Positions 9,019-17,744 of a stretch of 64,000 nucleotides of DNA are shown piece after piece. The notes under the pieces were generated by a model that was not told the origin of the DNA, did no database searches, and worked only from the letters and a program-made list of their open reading frames with translations. Source of the stretch: Candidatus Arcticimaribacter forsetii (GTDB lineage Bacteria > Bacteroidota > Bacteroidia > Flavobacteriales > Flavobacteriaceae). A program made the position numbers and the translations under genes. The DNA is taken from the NCBI RefSeq assembly GCF_910589745.1, contig NZ_OU342399.1:62001-126000 (forward strand), read 5' to 3'. Position 1 is the stretch's first letter, and each line of letters begins with the position of its first letter.

Positions 9019-9153
9019 ATGGATAATAAAGTAACAGCAGCAGAATTATTAGAACTTCTAATAGAAAAAGTAGAAACAAACAACGTAAAAGATTCGGTCC
9101 ATAAGATTAAAATAATGACTGCAATCGATGTGATCAAAGAAATGATCCGTTAG
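9019..9153 (+). CDS. 44-aa acidic helical protein downstream of pirin
   Basis: ATG at 9019, TAG at 9151-9153. The product is an amphipathic helical peptide (AAELLELLIEKVETNN then HKIKIMTAIDVIKEMIR) with no membrane segment or cysteine. It starts nine bases after the pirin stop codon and is presumably co-transcribed. The family is not recognised. Regular hydrophobic spacing and a tight gap favour a real gene over chance. Confidence 0.5.
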   Translation: MDNKVTAAELLELLIEKVETNNVKDSVHKIKIMTAIDVIKEMIR

Positions 9154-9216
9154 AAAACTATACATTTTTTGTTTATAAAATAATTGCTTTAAGAAAAATC
9201 TTAACCCTAATTAAAT

Positions 9217-9245
9217 TATATTTGATGGAAATTGAATTCAATTTC
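9217..9245 (+). promoter_or_regulatory. -7 element and 18-bp perfect palindrome before the laminarin regulator gene
   Basis: TATATTTG at 9217-9224 is an exact -7 element. It is followed after three bases by GAAATTGAATTCAATTTC (9228-9245), a perfect 18-bp palindrome that ends eight bases before the ATG at 9254. The expected transcription start, about 5-7 bases after the -7 element, falls inside the palindrome. This position suits an operator that blocks initiation, or a hairpin at the very 5' end of the mRNA. A -33 element is not clear. Confidence 0.5.
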
Positions 9246-9253
9246 AGCATCTT

Positions 9254-12040
9254 ATGAGGTTTAAAGCCGTTATTATACTACTTTTATTTACTGGGTTTTT
9301 ATTAAAAAGTCAGGAAATTCCACCTATACAAAAATTTAGTCCTCAACAAACAGGGTCTGGTAATCAAAACTGGATGATTACTCAAGGTGAAAATGGTAAT
9401 ATTTACTTCGCAAACAATAAAGGACTCCTGGAGTTTAATGGTTCTAAATGGAATTTATACCCAAGTCCTAACGGAACTATATTTAGATCTGTTAAAAAAG
9501 TAAAAAAGAGAATTTACACGGGAACCTATATGGATTTTGGATATTGGCTCCCAAAAGAAAATGGGAGTTTATATTACCAATCACTAGTCGAACAACTGAA
9601 TATAGATATTCTTGAAGATGAACAGTTTTGGAACATCCTTGAGTTTAATGAACTGGTAGTTTTTCAATCATTAGACCGTTTAATTATAGTCGACGTTAAC
9701 AGCAATTCCTTCAAAACTATCGAGCCCAAAGGAACTCTTTTAAAGTCTTTTAAATCGAATAATCAGTTATATATATTTGAAGAAATAAATGGTCTTTCGG
9801 TAGTCGAAAAAGGAGAAATAAGACCGATCAATAGCCGCTCAACATTTAAAGGGCAAATTGTACTGGGTGTTTTTAATATTGGATCTAAAAAAATAGCGGT
9901 GACCAATAAATCAGGATTTTATGATCTTACTGATTTAAAAAACATAAAAAAATGGGAAATAAAAGCTCAAGAAGAATTATCAAAGTTCACATTTTATGAT
10001 TTAAAAAAACTAGCTAGCGGTAACTTACTAATTGGTACAATAGCCAATGGTCTATTTGAACTTAACAAAGATGGAGAAGTAGTACAAAGACTGAATCAAA
10101 CTCGAGGATTATTAAATAACACCACTCTAAGTGTTTTCGAAGATCAGCAAAAAAATACTTGGATAGGCGTTGACAATGGAATTAACTGTATTAACAATGC
10201 AGCAGCATTTTATGAGTATAAGGAACATTGGGACGAATTAGGTACTGTTTATGGATCCAGAAAAATAAATGGATATGAGTATTTAGCAACCAACAGGGGA
10301 CTATTTTCTAAAAAAGAAACCGAAAACAACTACACCCTAATACCTGAAACCTCTGGGCAAGTGTGGAATTTACAAATATTAAAAAACACCTTATTTGCGG
10401 GTCAAGACAAAGGAACTTTTGTAATTAACAAGAACAAAGCTAGAAAAATTGGAACTGTTGGTGGTACCTGGATTTTCAAGGAACACCCAACAAATGAAAA
10501 TTTAATTTTCCAAGGGAATTATAATGGAATACATGTTTTAGAAAAGAAAAACAACGTTTGGAAGTACAAAAATAAAATTGAAGGTTTTGATATTTCGTCC
10601 CGTTTATTTGAATTTGTTGATCCTTACACAATCCTAGTTGGTCATGAATACAAAGGTGTTTTTAAATTAAAAATTGACAAAACATACAGTAAGATAGTCA
10701 GTCAGAAGAAAGAGAGAACTGTGGAAAAAGGAGTAAACGCAGGTTTAACTTCATTTGATAAAGACATCTATTATTATTACAAAAAAGGGGTTTTTAAATA
10801 TGATTTTAATAAAAACATATTCATCAAAGACCATATGATTTCTTCACTTCTAGACCCAGATGAATATGATACCGGTAAAATGATTGCAGACGATCAGAAT
10901 AGACTCTGGTTCATAACAAAAAACAAAATGCATTATTTTACAAAGGATGTTTTTGGAAAAAAATTAATTCATAACTCCTTTTACCTAAATCAAAAAAATA
11001 GAAAAAGTATCTCCGGTTTTGAACATATTGCTCCAGTAAGACAAAACGTGTATTTAATTGGATCTAATGAAGGCTATGTTTTAGTTGATTTAGAAAAAAT
11101 TAAAAACTATGATTCTAAGATCAAGCTAGATGCTATAATATCGAAAAGTGGAGTCGCAAAATCACTTGAAAAAGAAACTACGATTGCTAATGATGAAAAC
11201 AATTTAACATTTGAATACAGCAGCAATGTCTATCAAAAATACTATCCGACGAGCTATCAATATAGACTGTTAGGGAAACAAGAAGAATGGAGTACTTGGA
11301 AGGAAGATCCTTTTGTAAAATTTGAAAATTTGAATTTTGGAAACTACACATTCCAGGTTCGCTCAAAAATAGGAGAACAGGTGTCAGAAATAATAACTTC
11401 CCCTAAAATAACTATACTCCCACCATGGTATTGGTCTAACACTGCAAACGGCATCTATGTAGTCAGTTTTTTCTTATTCATATTAATGTTCAGAGAATAT
11501 TATTTAAGAAAAAACAGAAAAGAACAACTGCAGATTATCATCAAAAATAATAGGAAAGCAGAGCTTATAGAACTCGAAAATCAAAAGGAATTAATTAAAA
11601 TTAAAAATGAGCAACTTCAAAACGATGTTCAAAGTAAAAACAGAGAACTTGCAATTGCAACAATGAGTACTCTAAAAAGAAATGACTTCCTGAATAAGAT
11701 TAAAAAAGATTTGACCGAGATGGGCGACCACCCAAAAGCGGAAAAACTGATTAAAAAAATCAATAAAAATTTAAAAAAGAATGATGACTGGGAGTTTTTC
11801 GAAGATGCCTTTAACAACGCAGATAAAGACTTTTTTAAAGAAGTAAAGAATAAACATCCAAAGTTGACAAACAACGATTTAAAACTCTGTGCTTTCTTAA
11901 GATTAAATCTTTCTTCGAAAGAAATTGCACCTTTACTCAACATATCAGTCCATAGTGTAGAAATTAAACGCTACAGACTAAGAAAAAAGATGAATTTGAC
12001 CCGAGATCAAAGAATCGTAGATTATATAATGACTTTGTAA
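9254..12040 (+). CDS. Membrane-bound Reg_prop/Y_Y_Y transcriptional regulator with LuxR-type HTH
   Basis: 928 aa. Signal peptide (1-19), then a long beta-propeller region with two-component-regulator-propeller-like units (for example NGNIYFANNKGLLEFNG, KNTWIGVDNGINCI) to about residue 650, a triple-Tyr domain (about 655-735, with YQYRLLGKQEEWSTWKED), a membrane helix (about 750-768), a coiled coil, and a C-terminal LuxR-like HTH (LSSKEIAPLLNISVHSVEIKRYRLRKK). It lacks histidine-kinase and receiver domains, so sensing outside would be linked directly to DNA binding. It sits just upstream of the laminarin genes and probably activates them in response to a beta-glucan oligosaccharide; the ligand is inferred from context. 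Confidence 0.85.
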   Translation: MRFKAVIILLLFTGFLLKSQEIPPIQKFSPQQTGSGNQNWMITQGENGNIYFANNKGLLEFNGSKWNLYPSPNGTIFRSVKKVKKRIYTGTYMDFGYWLPKENGSLYYQSLVEQLNIDILEDEQFWNILEFNELVVFQSLDRLIIVDVNSNSFKTIEPKGTLLKSFKSNNQLYIFEEINGLSVVEKGEIRPINSRSTFKGQIVLGVFNIGSKKIAVTNKSGFYDLTDLKNIKKWEIKAQEELSKFTFYDLKKLASGNLLIGTIANGLFELNKDGEVVQRLNQTRGLLNNTTLSVFEDQQKNTWIGVDNGINCINNAAAFYEYKEHWDELGTVYGSRKINGYEYLATNRGLFSKKETENNYTLIPETSGQVWNLQILKNTLFAGQDKGTFVINKNKARKIGTVGGTWIFKEHPTNENLIFQGNYNGIHVLEKKNNVWKYKNKIEGFDISSRLFEFVDPYTILVGHEYKGVFKLKIDKTYSKIVSQKKERTVEKGVNAGLTSFDKDIYYYYKKGVFKYDFNKNIFIKDHMISSLLDPDEYDTGKMIADDQNRLWFITKNKMHYFTKDVFGKKLIHNSFYLNQKNRKSISGFEHIAPVRQNVYLIGSNEGYVLVDLEKIKNYDSKIKLDAIISKSGVAKSLEKETTIANDENNLTFEYSSNVYQKYYPTSYQYRLLGKQEEWSTWKEDPFVKFENLNFGNYTFQVRSKIGEQVSEIITSPKITILPPWYWSNTANGIYVVSFFLFILMFREYYLRKNRKEQLQIIIKNNRKAELIELENQKELIKIKNEQLQNDVQSKNRELAIATMSTLKRNDFLNKIKKDLTEMGDHPKAEKLIKKINKNLKKNDDWEFFEDAFNNADKDFFKEVKNKHPKLTNNDLKLCAFLRLNLSSKEIAPLLNISVHSVEIKRYRLRKKMNLTRDQRIVDYIMTL

Positions 12041-12072
12041 AGGTAATATTTTGACAAATATTACTTAACAAT

Positions 12073-12213
12073 AACTATACAATTTAACAAAAAAAGAACA
12101 TATAATTAACTTTATATAGTTGTTTATCAAATATTTATATAAATAACTAAAAACATTCTTTTGGAGTTAAAAAAATCAATATACTTAAATTTGAGTAAAG
12201 TTTTTGTATAGTT
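12073..12213. promoter_or_regulatory. Promoter region of the laminarin locus with distant 10-bp inverted repeats
   Basis: The 279-base gap 12041-12319 contains a promoter match: TTTG (12160-12163) and TAAATTTG (12186-12193), 22 bases apart. AACTATACAA (12073-12082) and its exact reverse complement TTGTATAGTT (12204-12213) lie about 100 bases upstream of the promoter and at the predicted start site. This layout is reminiscent of paired operator sites. The region is AT-rich, so chance matches are possible. Confidence 0.4.
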
Positions 12214-12319
12214 AAATTATGGATCTCTACCAGATTAAATTACTAGTTTTAGATTCATAAAAAAATTGTTTCAGGCCATTCGTCTGATTCATTTAAATAA
12301 CAACTAACAATTTAAAACT

Positions 12320-13780
12320 ATGTACCTAACTAAAAAATTATTTTACAGTCTATTTGCTATTCTATTTATTGTAGCATGTAGCAAGGATGACGATGTTGAG
12401 ATCACAGGTCTTGACTTTACTATTACAGCTAATGCAGACGACGCTCTTCAAGTAGACGTATTACCGACTGCAAATGGAGCTGCTACTTATGAAGTATATT
12501 TTGATGCAGTTGGTGCACCAACTTCATTTGTGTCTACAACTGGTGACGCTGTTACTAGCTCTTATCCTGAAGCTGCTGCAACTTACACGATTAAAGTAAT
12601 TGCTAAAAACACCAATGGTGCTCTAGATGTTGAACTAACAAAAAGCCACACAGTAGATTATATTGCGCCAAGATCTATTGCTAATTTTGAAGGAAGCGAT
12701 AATGTTACCTTAATTGCTGCATCTTCAGAAATTACTGCAGTAGCAAACCCTGATGCTTCTGCAGCAAACTCTTCATCTAATGTAGGGCAAGTTGTTACAA
12801 CAGGAGATGCTTATGAAGCTTTTATATTTGCTCCTAATACGACAATTAACATGACTGAATCTGCTAACCAAGTTGTCAAAATGGACTTTTGGCAAGAAAA
12901 TGCTGAGGACGTTATTCTTTTAGCTAAACTTGAGGGACAACCAACTACTGACTCTGCATTTTTGGATGTTGAAGTTGAAGTTACCGCATCTGAAGCAGGA
13001 TGGCAAACTGTGTCTTTTGACTTTGGAAACAACAGAAGAAATAGTTACCCTAATGGAGATGCTGCTCTAGCGGATCTTGGAAATTACTATAAAGTTGTAT
13101 TTTTTATTGGATTTGGAACTAATACTGCAGGTACTTACTACGTTGATAATATTACAGGTGGTAGCGATGGAACTGCTATACCAGATACAGATGGAGATAC
13201 AGTTGTAGACTCTGTAGACACTTGTCCAAATGATGCTGGAGAAGTTGATAATGATGGTTGTCCAGCGACTAGTGCGCTCCCCTCTGATGATTTTGAAGGA
13301 AATGGAAACATTGATTGGAATGCAAATAATCTAGGAACTCTTTCTGGAGATGCTAATTTAATTACGGAAGCTAACCCAAGTTCAACAGGAATAAATACAT
13401 CTGCAAATGCTGCTAAATATGAAGATTATGGAGCTGGACAATATGCAAATGTTTCTTTTGACGTGTTGACACCTTTTGACCTTTCATCAAATAATATTAT
13501 TACTGTAAAAGTATTTGTTCCTACACCATCAACTGCTTTTACTGCGCCAGCTCAACTTGAGTTGAAACTTCAAGACAAGACTAGTTCTGAACCTTGGAAT
13601 GGACAAGTATCTGTTATACAGAGTTACACTTATGACACTTGGCAAACCCTTACGTTTGATTTTTCTGCTCATGCAGCTGCAACTAATTTCAGTAGAGTTG
13701 TTGTTCAGTTTAACGGAGAAGCCAACAATGAAGCTGTAACGGCTTACATCGACGATTTCGTTATGGGGTCTGGAAACTAA
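12320..13780 (+). CDS. Surface glycan-binding lipoprotein of the laminarin locus
   Basis: 486 aa lipoprotein; the signal peptide ends at lipobox FIVAC (Cys about 21) followed by SKDDD, an acidic +2 region typical of surface export in Bacteroidota. Residues about 28-115 look like a PKD/Ig-like domain, 120-275 and 315-486 like two beta-sandwich carbohydrate-binding modules (paired motifs YEAFIFAPNTTINM... and the terminal YIDDFVMGSGN; both end in a DNI/DDF strand). Between them is a thrombospondin type 3 calcium-binding linker (DTDGDTVVDSVDTCPND). It is the first gene after the regulator and precedes GH16/GH3, so it probably captures laminarin at the outer membrane, like SusE/F-type proteins. 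Confidence 0.75.
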   Translation: MYLTKKLFYSLFAILFIVACSKDDDVEITGLDFTITANADDALQVDVLPTANGAATYEVYFDAVGAPTSFVSTTGDAVTSSYPEAAATYTIKVIAKNTNGALDVELTKSHTVDYIAPRSIANFEGSDNVTLIAASSEITAVANPDASAANSSSNVGQVVTTGDAYEAFIFAPNTTINMTESANQVVKMDFWQENAEDVILLAKLEGQPTTDSAFLDVEVEVTASEAGWQTVSFDFGNNRRNSYPNGDAALADLGNYYKVVFFIGFGTNTAGTYYVDNITGGSDGTAIPDTDGDTVVDSVDTCPNDAGEVDNDGCPATSALPSDDFEGNGNIDWNANNLGTLSGDANLITEANPSSTGINTSANAAKYEDYGAGQYANVSFDVLTPFDLSSNNIITVKVFVPTPSTAFTAPAQLELKLQDKTSSEPWNGQVSVIQSYTYDTWQTLTFDFSAHAAATNFSRVVVQFNGEANNEAVTAYIDDFVMGSGN

Positions 13781-13795
13781 TTATACTTATTATCT

Positions 13796-13823
13796 AAACC
13801 CCCTTTCAAAAGGGGGTTTTTTT
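13796..13823 (+). terminator. Terminator after the glycan-binding lipoprotein gene
   Basis: AAACCCCCTTT and AAAGGGGGTTT form a strong GC hairpin followed by a T run, 15 bases after the stop codon. It would limit read-through into the GH16 gene, which has its own -7 element. Confidence 0.85.
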
Positions 13824-13835
13824 ATGTTAAAAAAG

Positions 13836-13843
13836 TATATTTG
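13836..13843 (+). promoter_or_regulatory. -7 element upstream of the GH16-GH3-GH16 operon
   Basis: An exact TATATTTG lies 23 bases before the GH16 start codon and 12 bases after the terminator. The -33 position falls in the T run of the terminator, with no clear TTTG. Confidence 0.45.
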
Positions 13844-13866
13844 ATATAATTAATACGCGATTCATA

Positions 13867-14679
13867 ATGAAAGTAAAAAATAGAATAATACCTAATTTAC
13901 TGGTCGTCTTGCTATTAGCTTCCTGTAGTTCTGAAGGAGATGATCCAGTGCCGTTTGATCCCGATCAAGAACAATTGAATGACACCTTAGTTTGGTTTGA
14001 TGAATTCAATGACAATGGATCACCAAATAGCTCCAAATGGACTTATGATATTGGTAATAATGGTTGGGGTAATAATGAAGTTCAATTTTATACGGATAGA
14101 ACTCAAAATGCAGCTGTTAGAGATGGAATTCTTTCAATAACCGCTAGAAAAGAAAATTACAACGGATCAAATTATACTTCTGCAAGATTAAAAACCCAAG
14201 GAAAATATTTCTTTACATACGGAAAAGTTGAAGTACGGGCAAAGTTACCAGCTTCTGCAGGTACATGGCCTGCACTTTGGATGCTTGGAGCTAACTTTCC
14301 AACAGTAGGATGGCCAGCATGTGGGGAAATTGATATTATGGAACAAAAAGGATGGGATAAAACAAGAATTTCATCTGCATTGCACAACGACTCAAGCTCT
14401 GGTAATACTAGAAACGTACGAGAAAAAAGTCTTCCCAATTCTACTAGTGAATTTCATGTGTACGGGATGAACTGGACAAGAGATAAAATTGAATTCTCTG
14501 TTGACGGAACAGTGTACTACACCTATAGTCCCCCTGACAAAAACAGTGCAAATTGGCCTTACGATGAAGCTCAATTTATAATCATGAATGTTGCAATGGG
14601 AGGAACTTTAGGAGGCGATATTCCGAGTGATTTTACAGAAAGTGTTATGGAAATCGACTACGTAAGAGTTTACAAATAA
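13867..14679 (+). CDS. GH16 endo-beta-1,3-glucanase (laminarinase), lipoprotein
   Basis: 270 aa. Lipobox LLASC places the lipidated Cys at residue 20, so the enzyme is membrane-anchored, probably at the outer surface or outer-membrane periplasmic face. The GH16 signature CGEIDIMEQ gives the catalytic E154-x-D156-x-x-E159, and WPALWML plus FHVYGMNWTRDKIEF are family hallmarks. The sequence resembles laminarinases (subfamily GH16_3 type) rather than agarases or carrageenases: it keeps the compact EIDIME form and the GWGNNEVQFY segment. It starts the operon with GH3 and a second GH16, so laminarin is cut to oligosaccharides here. Confidence 0.9.
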   Translation: MKVKNRIIPNLLVVLLLASCSSEGDDPVPFDPDQEQLNDTLVWFDEFNDNGSPNSSKWTYDIGNNGWGNNEVQFYTDRTQNAAVRDGILSITARKENYNGSNYTSARLKTQGKYFFTYGKVEVRAKLPASAGTWPALWMLGANFPTVGWPACGEIDIMEQKGWDKTRISSALHNDSSSGNTRNVREKSLPNSTSEFHVYGMNWTRDKIEFSVDGTVYYTYSPPDKNSANWPYDEAQFIIMNVAMGGTLGGDIPSDFTESVMEIDYVRVYK

Positions 14680-14701
14680 ATCCAACCTAATAAAAATTAA
14701 A

Positions 14702-16978
14702 ATGTTTAAAAAATACTATATATATCTACTCTTAATTGTAGGTATCACTTCTTGTGATCAAAAACCGCAATTGAGTGAAACCGAACAAAAAGTTGAAACC
14801 TTATTAGCTAAAATGACCTTAAAAGAAAAAATAGGTCAGATGAACCAATACAATGGTTTTTGGAATGTAACTGGACCCGTTCCTGAGGGAGGCGATGCCC
14901 AAGTGAAATACAACCATTTAGCGGAAGGATATGTTGGCTCTATGTTAAATGTAAGAGGAGTTAAAGAAGTTCGCGAAGTTCAAAAAGTGGCAGTTGAAAA
15001 ATCGCGTTTGGGAATTCCGCTAATCATTGGTTTTGATTTAATTCATGGATATAAAACCATCAGCCCAATTCCGCTGGCAGAATCTGCAAGTTGGGACCTT
15101 GAGGCAATAAAAAATTCCGCAGCTATTGGAGCAAAAGAAGCTGCTGCTGCTGGAATAAACTGGACCTTTGCTCCTATGGTCGATATTACTCGTGATGCCC
15201 GTTGGGGAAGAGTAATGGAAGGAGCTGGTGAGGATCCTTTTTTAGGAAGTAAAATAGCTGCTGCACGTGTTCAAGGGTTTCAAGGTGATGATTTATCCTC
15301 TCCTTATACTGTTGCTGCTTGTGCTAAGCACTTTGCTGCCTATGGTTTTGCAGAAGGTGGACGTGATTATAACACCGTAGATATTGGGTTAAACACACTT
15401 CATAATGTTGTTTTACCTCCATTCAAAGCAGCTTTGGATGCGGGTGTAAAAACATTTATGAATTCATTCAATGACTTAAATGGTATTCCTGCAACTGCAG
15501 ATAAATACTTGCAACGTGATGTTCTTAAAAGCGAATGGAACTTTGATGGGTTTGTGGTTTCTGACTGGGGTTCTCTTCGAGAAATGATGGATCATGGTTA
15601 CGCTAAAGACAGAAAACATGCTGGAGAATTAGCATTAAACGCTGGTTCTGACATGGACATGGAATCGTACATATATCATGAGGAACTTGAAGGATTATTA
15701 GAAGAAGGAAAAGTAAAACTAGCCGACATTGACGATGCGGTTAGAAGAATTCTGAAAGTAAAATATGAATTAGGATTATTTGAAGATCCATATCGCTACT
15801 TAGACGAAGCACGTGAAAAAGAAGTGACTGGTTCACAAGAAATTTTAGACGGTGTTTTAGATATGGCAAAGAAATCTATTGTTCTTCTAAAGAATGAAAA
15901 TAAACTTCTTCCTCTAAAGAAAAACGGTCAAAAAATAGCTCTCATTGGTCCTCTTGCCGCAGATAAAAACAGTCCGCTCGGAAATTGGAGAATCGGTGCT
16001 GCTGATCACTCTGCTATTTCTGTCCTAGAAGGATTACAAGCTTACAACGGAAATACAATTAAACACCAACAAGGAGTTAAACTTGTAAATAAAGTTCCTG
16101 CTGGTTTTCATGAAGAAGTATCTATTAACGAAACGGACAGAACTGGATTTGCAGCTGCAAAAAAAGCTGCTGCCAAAGCAGACGTAGTCGTTATGGTTTT
16201 AGGAGAATATGGTTTTCAATCGGGAGAGGGTCGCAGTCGAGCTAATTTAGATTTACCTGGACTTCAACAAGAATTATTAGAGGAGATTTATGCTATAAAT
16301 CCAAATATTGTGCTCGTTTTAATGAACGGTAGACCCCTAGTTTTAAACTGGGCAGACAAACACCTCCCTGCTATTGTAGAGGCATGGCATTTAGGAACAC
16401 AAAGTGGACATGCAATTGCTCAAGTGCTTTATGGAGATTATAACCCGGGAGGAAAACTTCCTATGAGTTTCCCGAGAAGTGTAGGTCAAATGCCTTTGTA
16501 TTATAACGGAAAAAGTACAGGCCGACCGGGTGCAGATGGTGAAGATAAAGGAAGTGTATTTTGGTCTCACTATGGTGATGAAGAAAACACGGCTTTATAT
16601 CCCTTTGGATTTGGTTTAAGCTACACTAGCTTTAACTACTCTGATATTTCATTAAACGCTTCAGAAATGACAGCTACAGGCTCTATTGAAGCTTCTGTTG
16701 AGGTTACTAATACGGGAACAGTTGAAGGAAAAGAAATTGTACAGTTCTATCTACAGGATATTCACGCAAGTGCAGTTAGACCGGTACGAGAACTTAAAGG
16801 ATTTGAATTGATAGATCTTAAACCCGGTGAAACTAAAAAAGTAACTTTTACAATTGATGAAAAACTACTCCAGTTCTATTCTGCTAATAACACGTGGGAG
16901 TCAGAAACAGGGGATTTTAATGTTTTCATCGGAACAGATTCCACAACAGATAGAAAAGTCACTTTTAGTTTGAAATAA
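14702..16978 (+). CDS. bglX: GH3 beta-glucosidase, lipoprotein
   Basis: 758 aa, close to the usual BglX length. Lipobox GITSC gives a lipidated Cys18. The N-terminal TIM barrel carries GVINWTFAPMVD-like and KHFAAYGFAEGGRDYN segments and the nucleophile D288 in GFVVSDWGS. The alpha/beta sandwich follows (res about 385-610) and a fibronectin III-like C-terminal domain (VTNTGTVEGKEIVQFYLQD). It removes terminal glucose from beta-1,3 or beta-1,6-linked oligosaccharides; in this locus that means laminari-oligosaccharides. It starts 22 bases after GH16 and abuts the next GH16 start with no gap. Confidence 0.9.
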   Translation: MFKKYYIYLLLIVGITSCDQKPQLSETEQKVETLLAKMTLKEKIGQMNQYNGFWNVTGPVPEGGDAQVKYNHLAEGYVGSMLNVRGVKEVREVQKVAVEKSRLGIPLIIGFDLIHGYKTISPIPLAESASWDLEAIKNSAAIGAKEAAAAGINWTFAPMVDITRDARWGRVMEGAGEDPFLGSKIAAARVQGFQGDDLSSPYTVAACAKHFAAYGFAEGGRDYNTVDIGLNTLHNVVLPPFKAALDAGVKTFMNSFNDLNGIPATADKYLQRDVLKSEWNFDGFVVSDWGSLREMMDHGYAKDRKHAGELALNAGSDMDMESYIYHEELEGLLEEGKVKLADIDDAVRRILKVKYELGLFEDPYRYLDEAREKEVTGSQEILDGVLDMAKKSIVLLKNENKLLPLKKNGQKIALIGPLAADKNSPLGNWRIGAADHSAISVLEGLQAYNGNTIKHQQGVKLVNKVPAGFHEEVSINETDRTGFAAAKKAAAKADVVVMVLGEYGFQSGEGRSRANLDLPGLQQELLEEIYAINPNIVLVLMNGRPLVLNWADKHLPAIVEAWHLGTQSGHAIAQVLYGDYNPGGKLPMSFPRSVGQMPLYYNGKSTGRPGADGEDKGSVFWSHYGDEENTALYPFGFGLSYTSFNYSDISLNASEMTATGSIEASVEVTNTGTVEGKEIVQFYLQDIHASAVRPVRELKGFELIDLKPGETKKVTFTIDEKLLQFYSANNTWESETGDFNVFIGTDSTTDRKVTFSLK

Positions 16979-17743
16979 ATGAAATTTAACGCTTTTTTTA
17001 TTGGATTAATAAGTTGTTTTGTGCTTCAAGGGCAAGCAACTGAGAGAAAATTAGTTTGGGCTGATGAATTTAATCAGCCCAAATTAAATCTGGACTCATG
17101 GGTTTTTGAATTAGGTGATGGGTGTCCAAACCTGTGTGGTTGGGGAAACAATGAAAGACAAATATATACCAAAGAAAATCACCGGTTACAGGATGGTAAT
17201 CTTATAATTCAAGCAAAATTGAAAGACGGCGTTTATACTTCAACGCGAATAACAACAAAAGACAAAATTGAATATACTTATGGTAGATTTGAAGTTCGCG
17301 CAAAGCTTCCTGTGGGTCAAGGAGTATGGCCTGCATTTTGGTTGTTAGGAACTAACATTACAGAAGTAGGATGGCCTCTTTGTGGGGAAATTGATGTGCT
17401 AGAATATGTTGGAAAAGAACCTGGTGAAATTTTCACATCGTTACATACCCAAGCAAGTCATGGCGAAACCATTAACACTAAAAAAACAAAAATTGATTCT
17501 ATTGAAGCAGGTTTTCATATTTACGCAGCCGATTGGGATGAAGATCAAATCGAGTTTTTTGTAGATGGTGAATCTGTTTATACTTTTAAACCCAAAAACA
17601 AAAGCAGAGCGGAATGGCCTTTTAATCAACCTTTTTATATGCTATTAAATTTAGCTATTGGAGGAAATTTTGGGGGACCTGAAGTGGATGATCGTATTCT
17701 TCCTCAGGAATTTATAATTGATTACGTAAGAGTTTATCAATAA
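16979..17743 (+). CDS. Second GH16 endo-beta-1,3-glucanase, secreted
   Basis: 254 aa with a non-lipid signal peptide (cleavage after LQGQA, about residue 20), unlike the lipoprotein GH16 in the same operon. Catalytic motif CGEIDVLEYVG supplies E137, D139 and E142; NGWGNNE-like (CGWGNNERQIY) and WPAFWLLG are conserved. The two GH16 enzymes share the same core, so they are paralogues with different locations: one anchored, one soluble in the periplasm or secreted. The ATG directly follows the GH3 stop (TAAATG), so translation is probably coupled. It converges with the symporter gene with one base between stops. Confidence 0.9.
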   Translation: MKFNAFFIGLISCFVLQGQATERKLVWADEFNQPKLNLDSWVFELGDGCPNLCGWGNNERQIYTKENHRLQDGNLIIQAKLKDGVYTSTRITTKDKIEYTYGRFEVRAKLPVGQGVWPAFWLLGTNITEVGWPLCGEIDVLEYVGKEPGEIFTSLHTQASHGETINTKKTKIDSIEAGFHIYAADWDEDQIEFFVDGESVYTFKPKNKSRAEWPFNQPFYMLLNLAIGGNFGGPEVDDRILPQEFIIDYVRVYQ

Positions 17744-17744
17744 A

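Noticed and set aside
9225..9257. A 10-codon upstream frame (ATG GAA ... TTA TGA) overlapping the regulator start by ATGA, as for a coupled leader peptide.
   Set aside because: Its ATG directly follows the -7 element, so it would lie upstream of the expected transcript start; the palindrome explains the sequence better.
11629..11943. A 104-codon minus-strand frame.
   Set aside because: It is a shadow of the coiled coil and HTH of the laminarin regulator.
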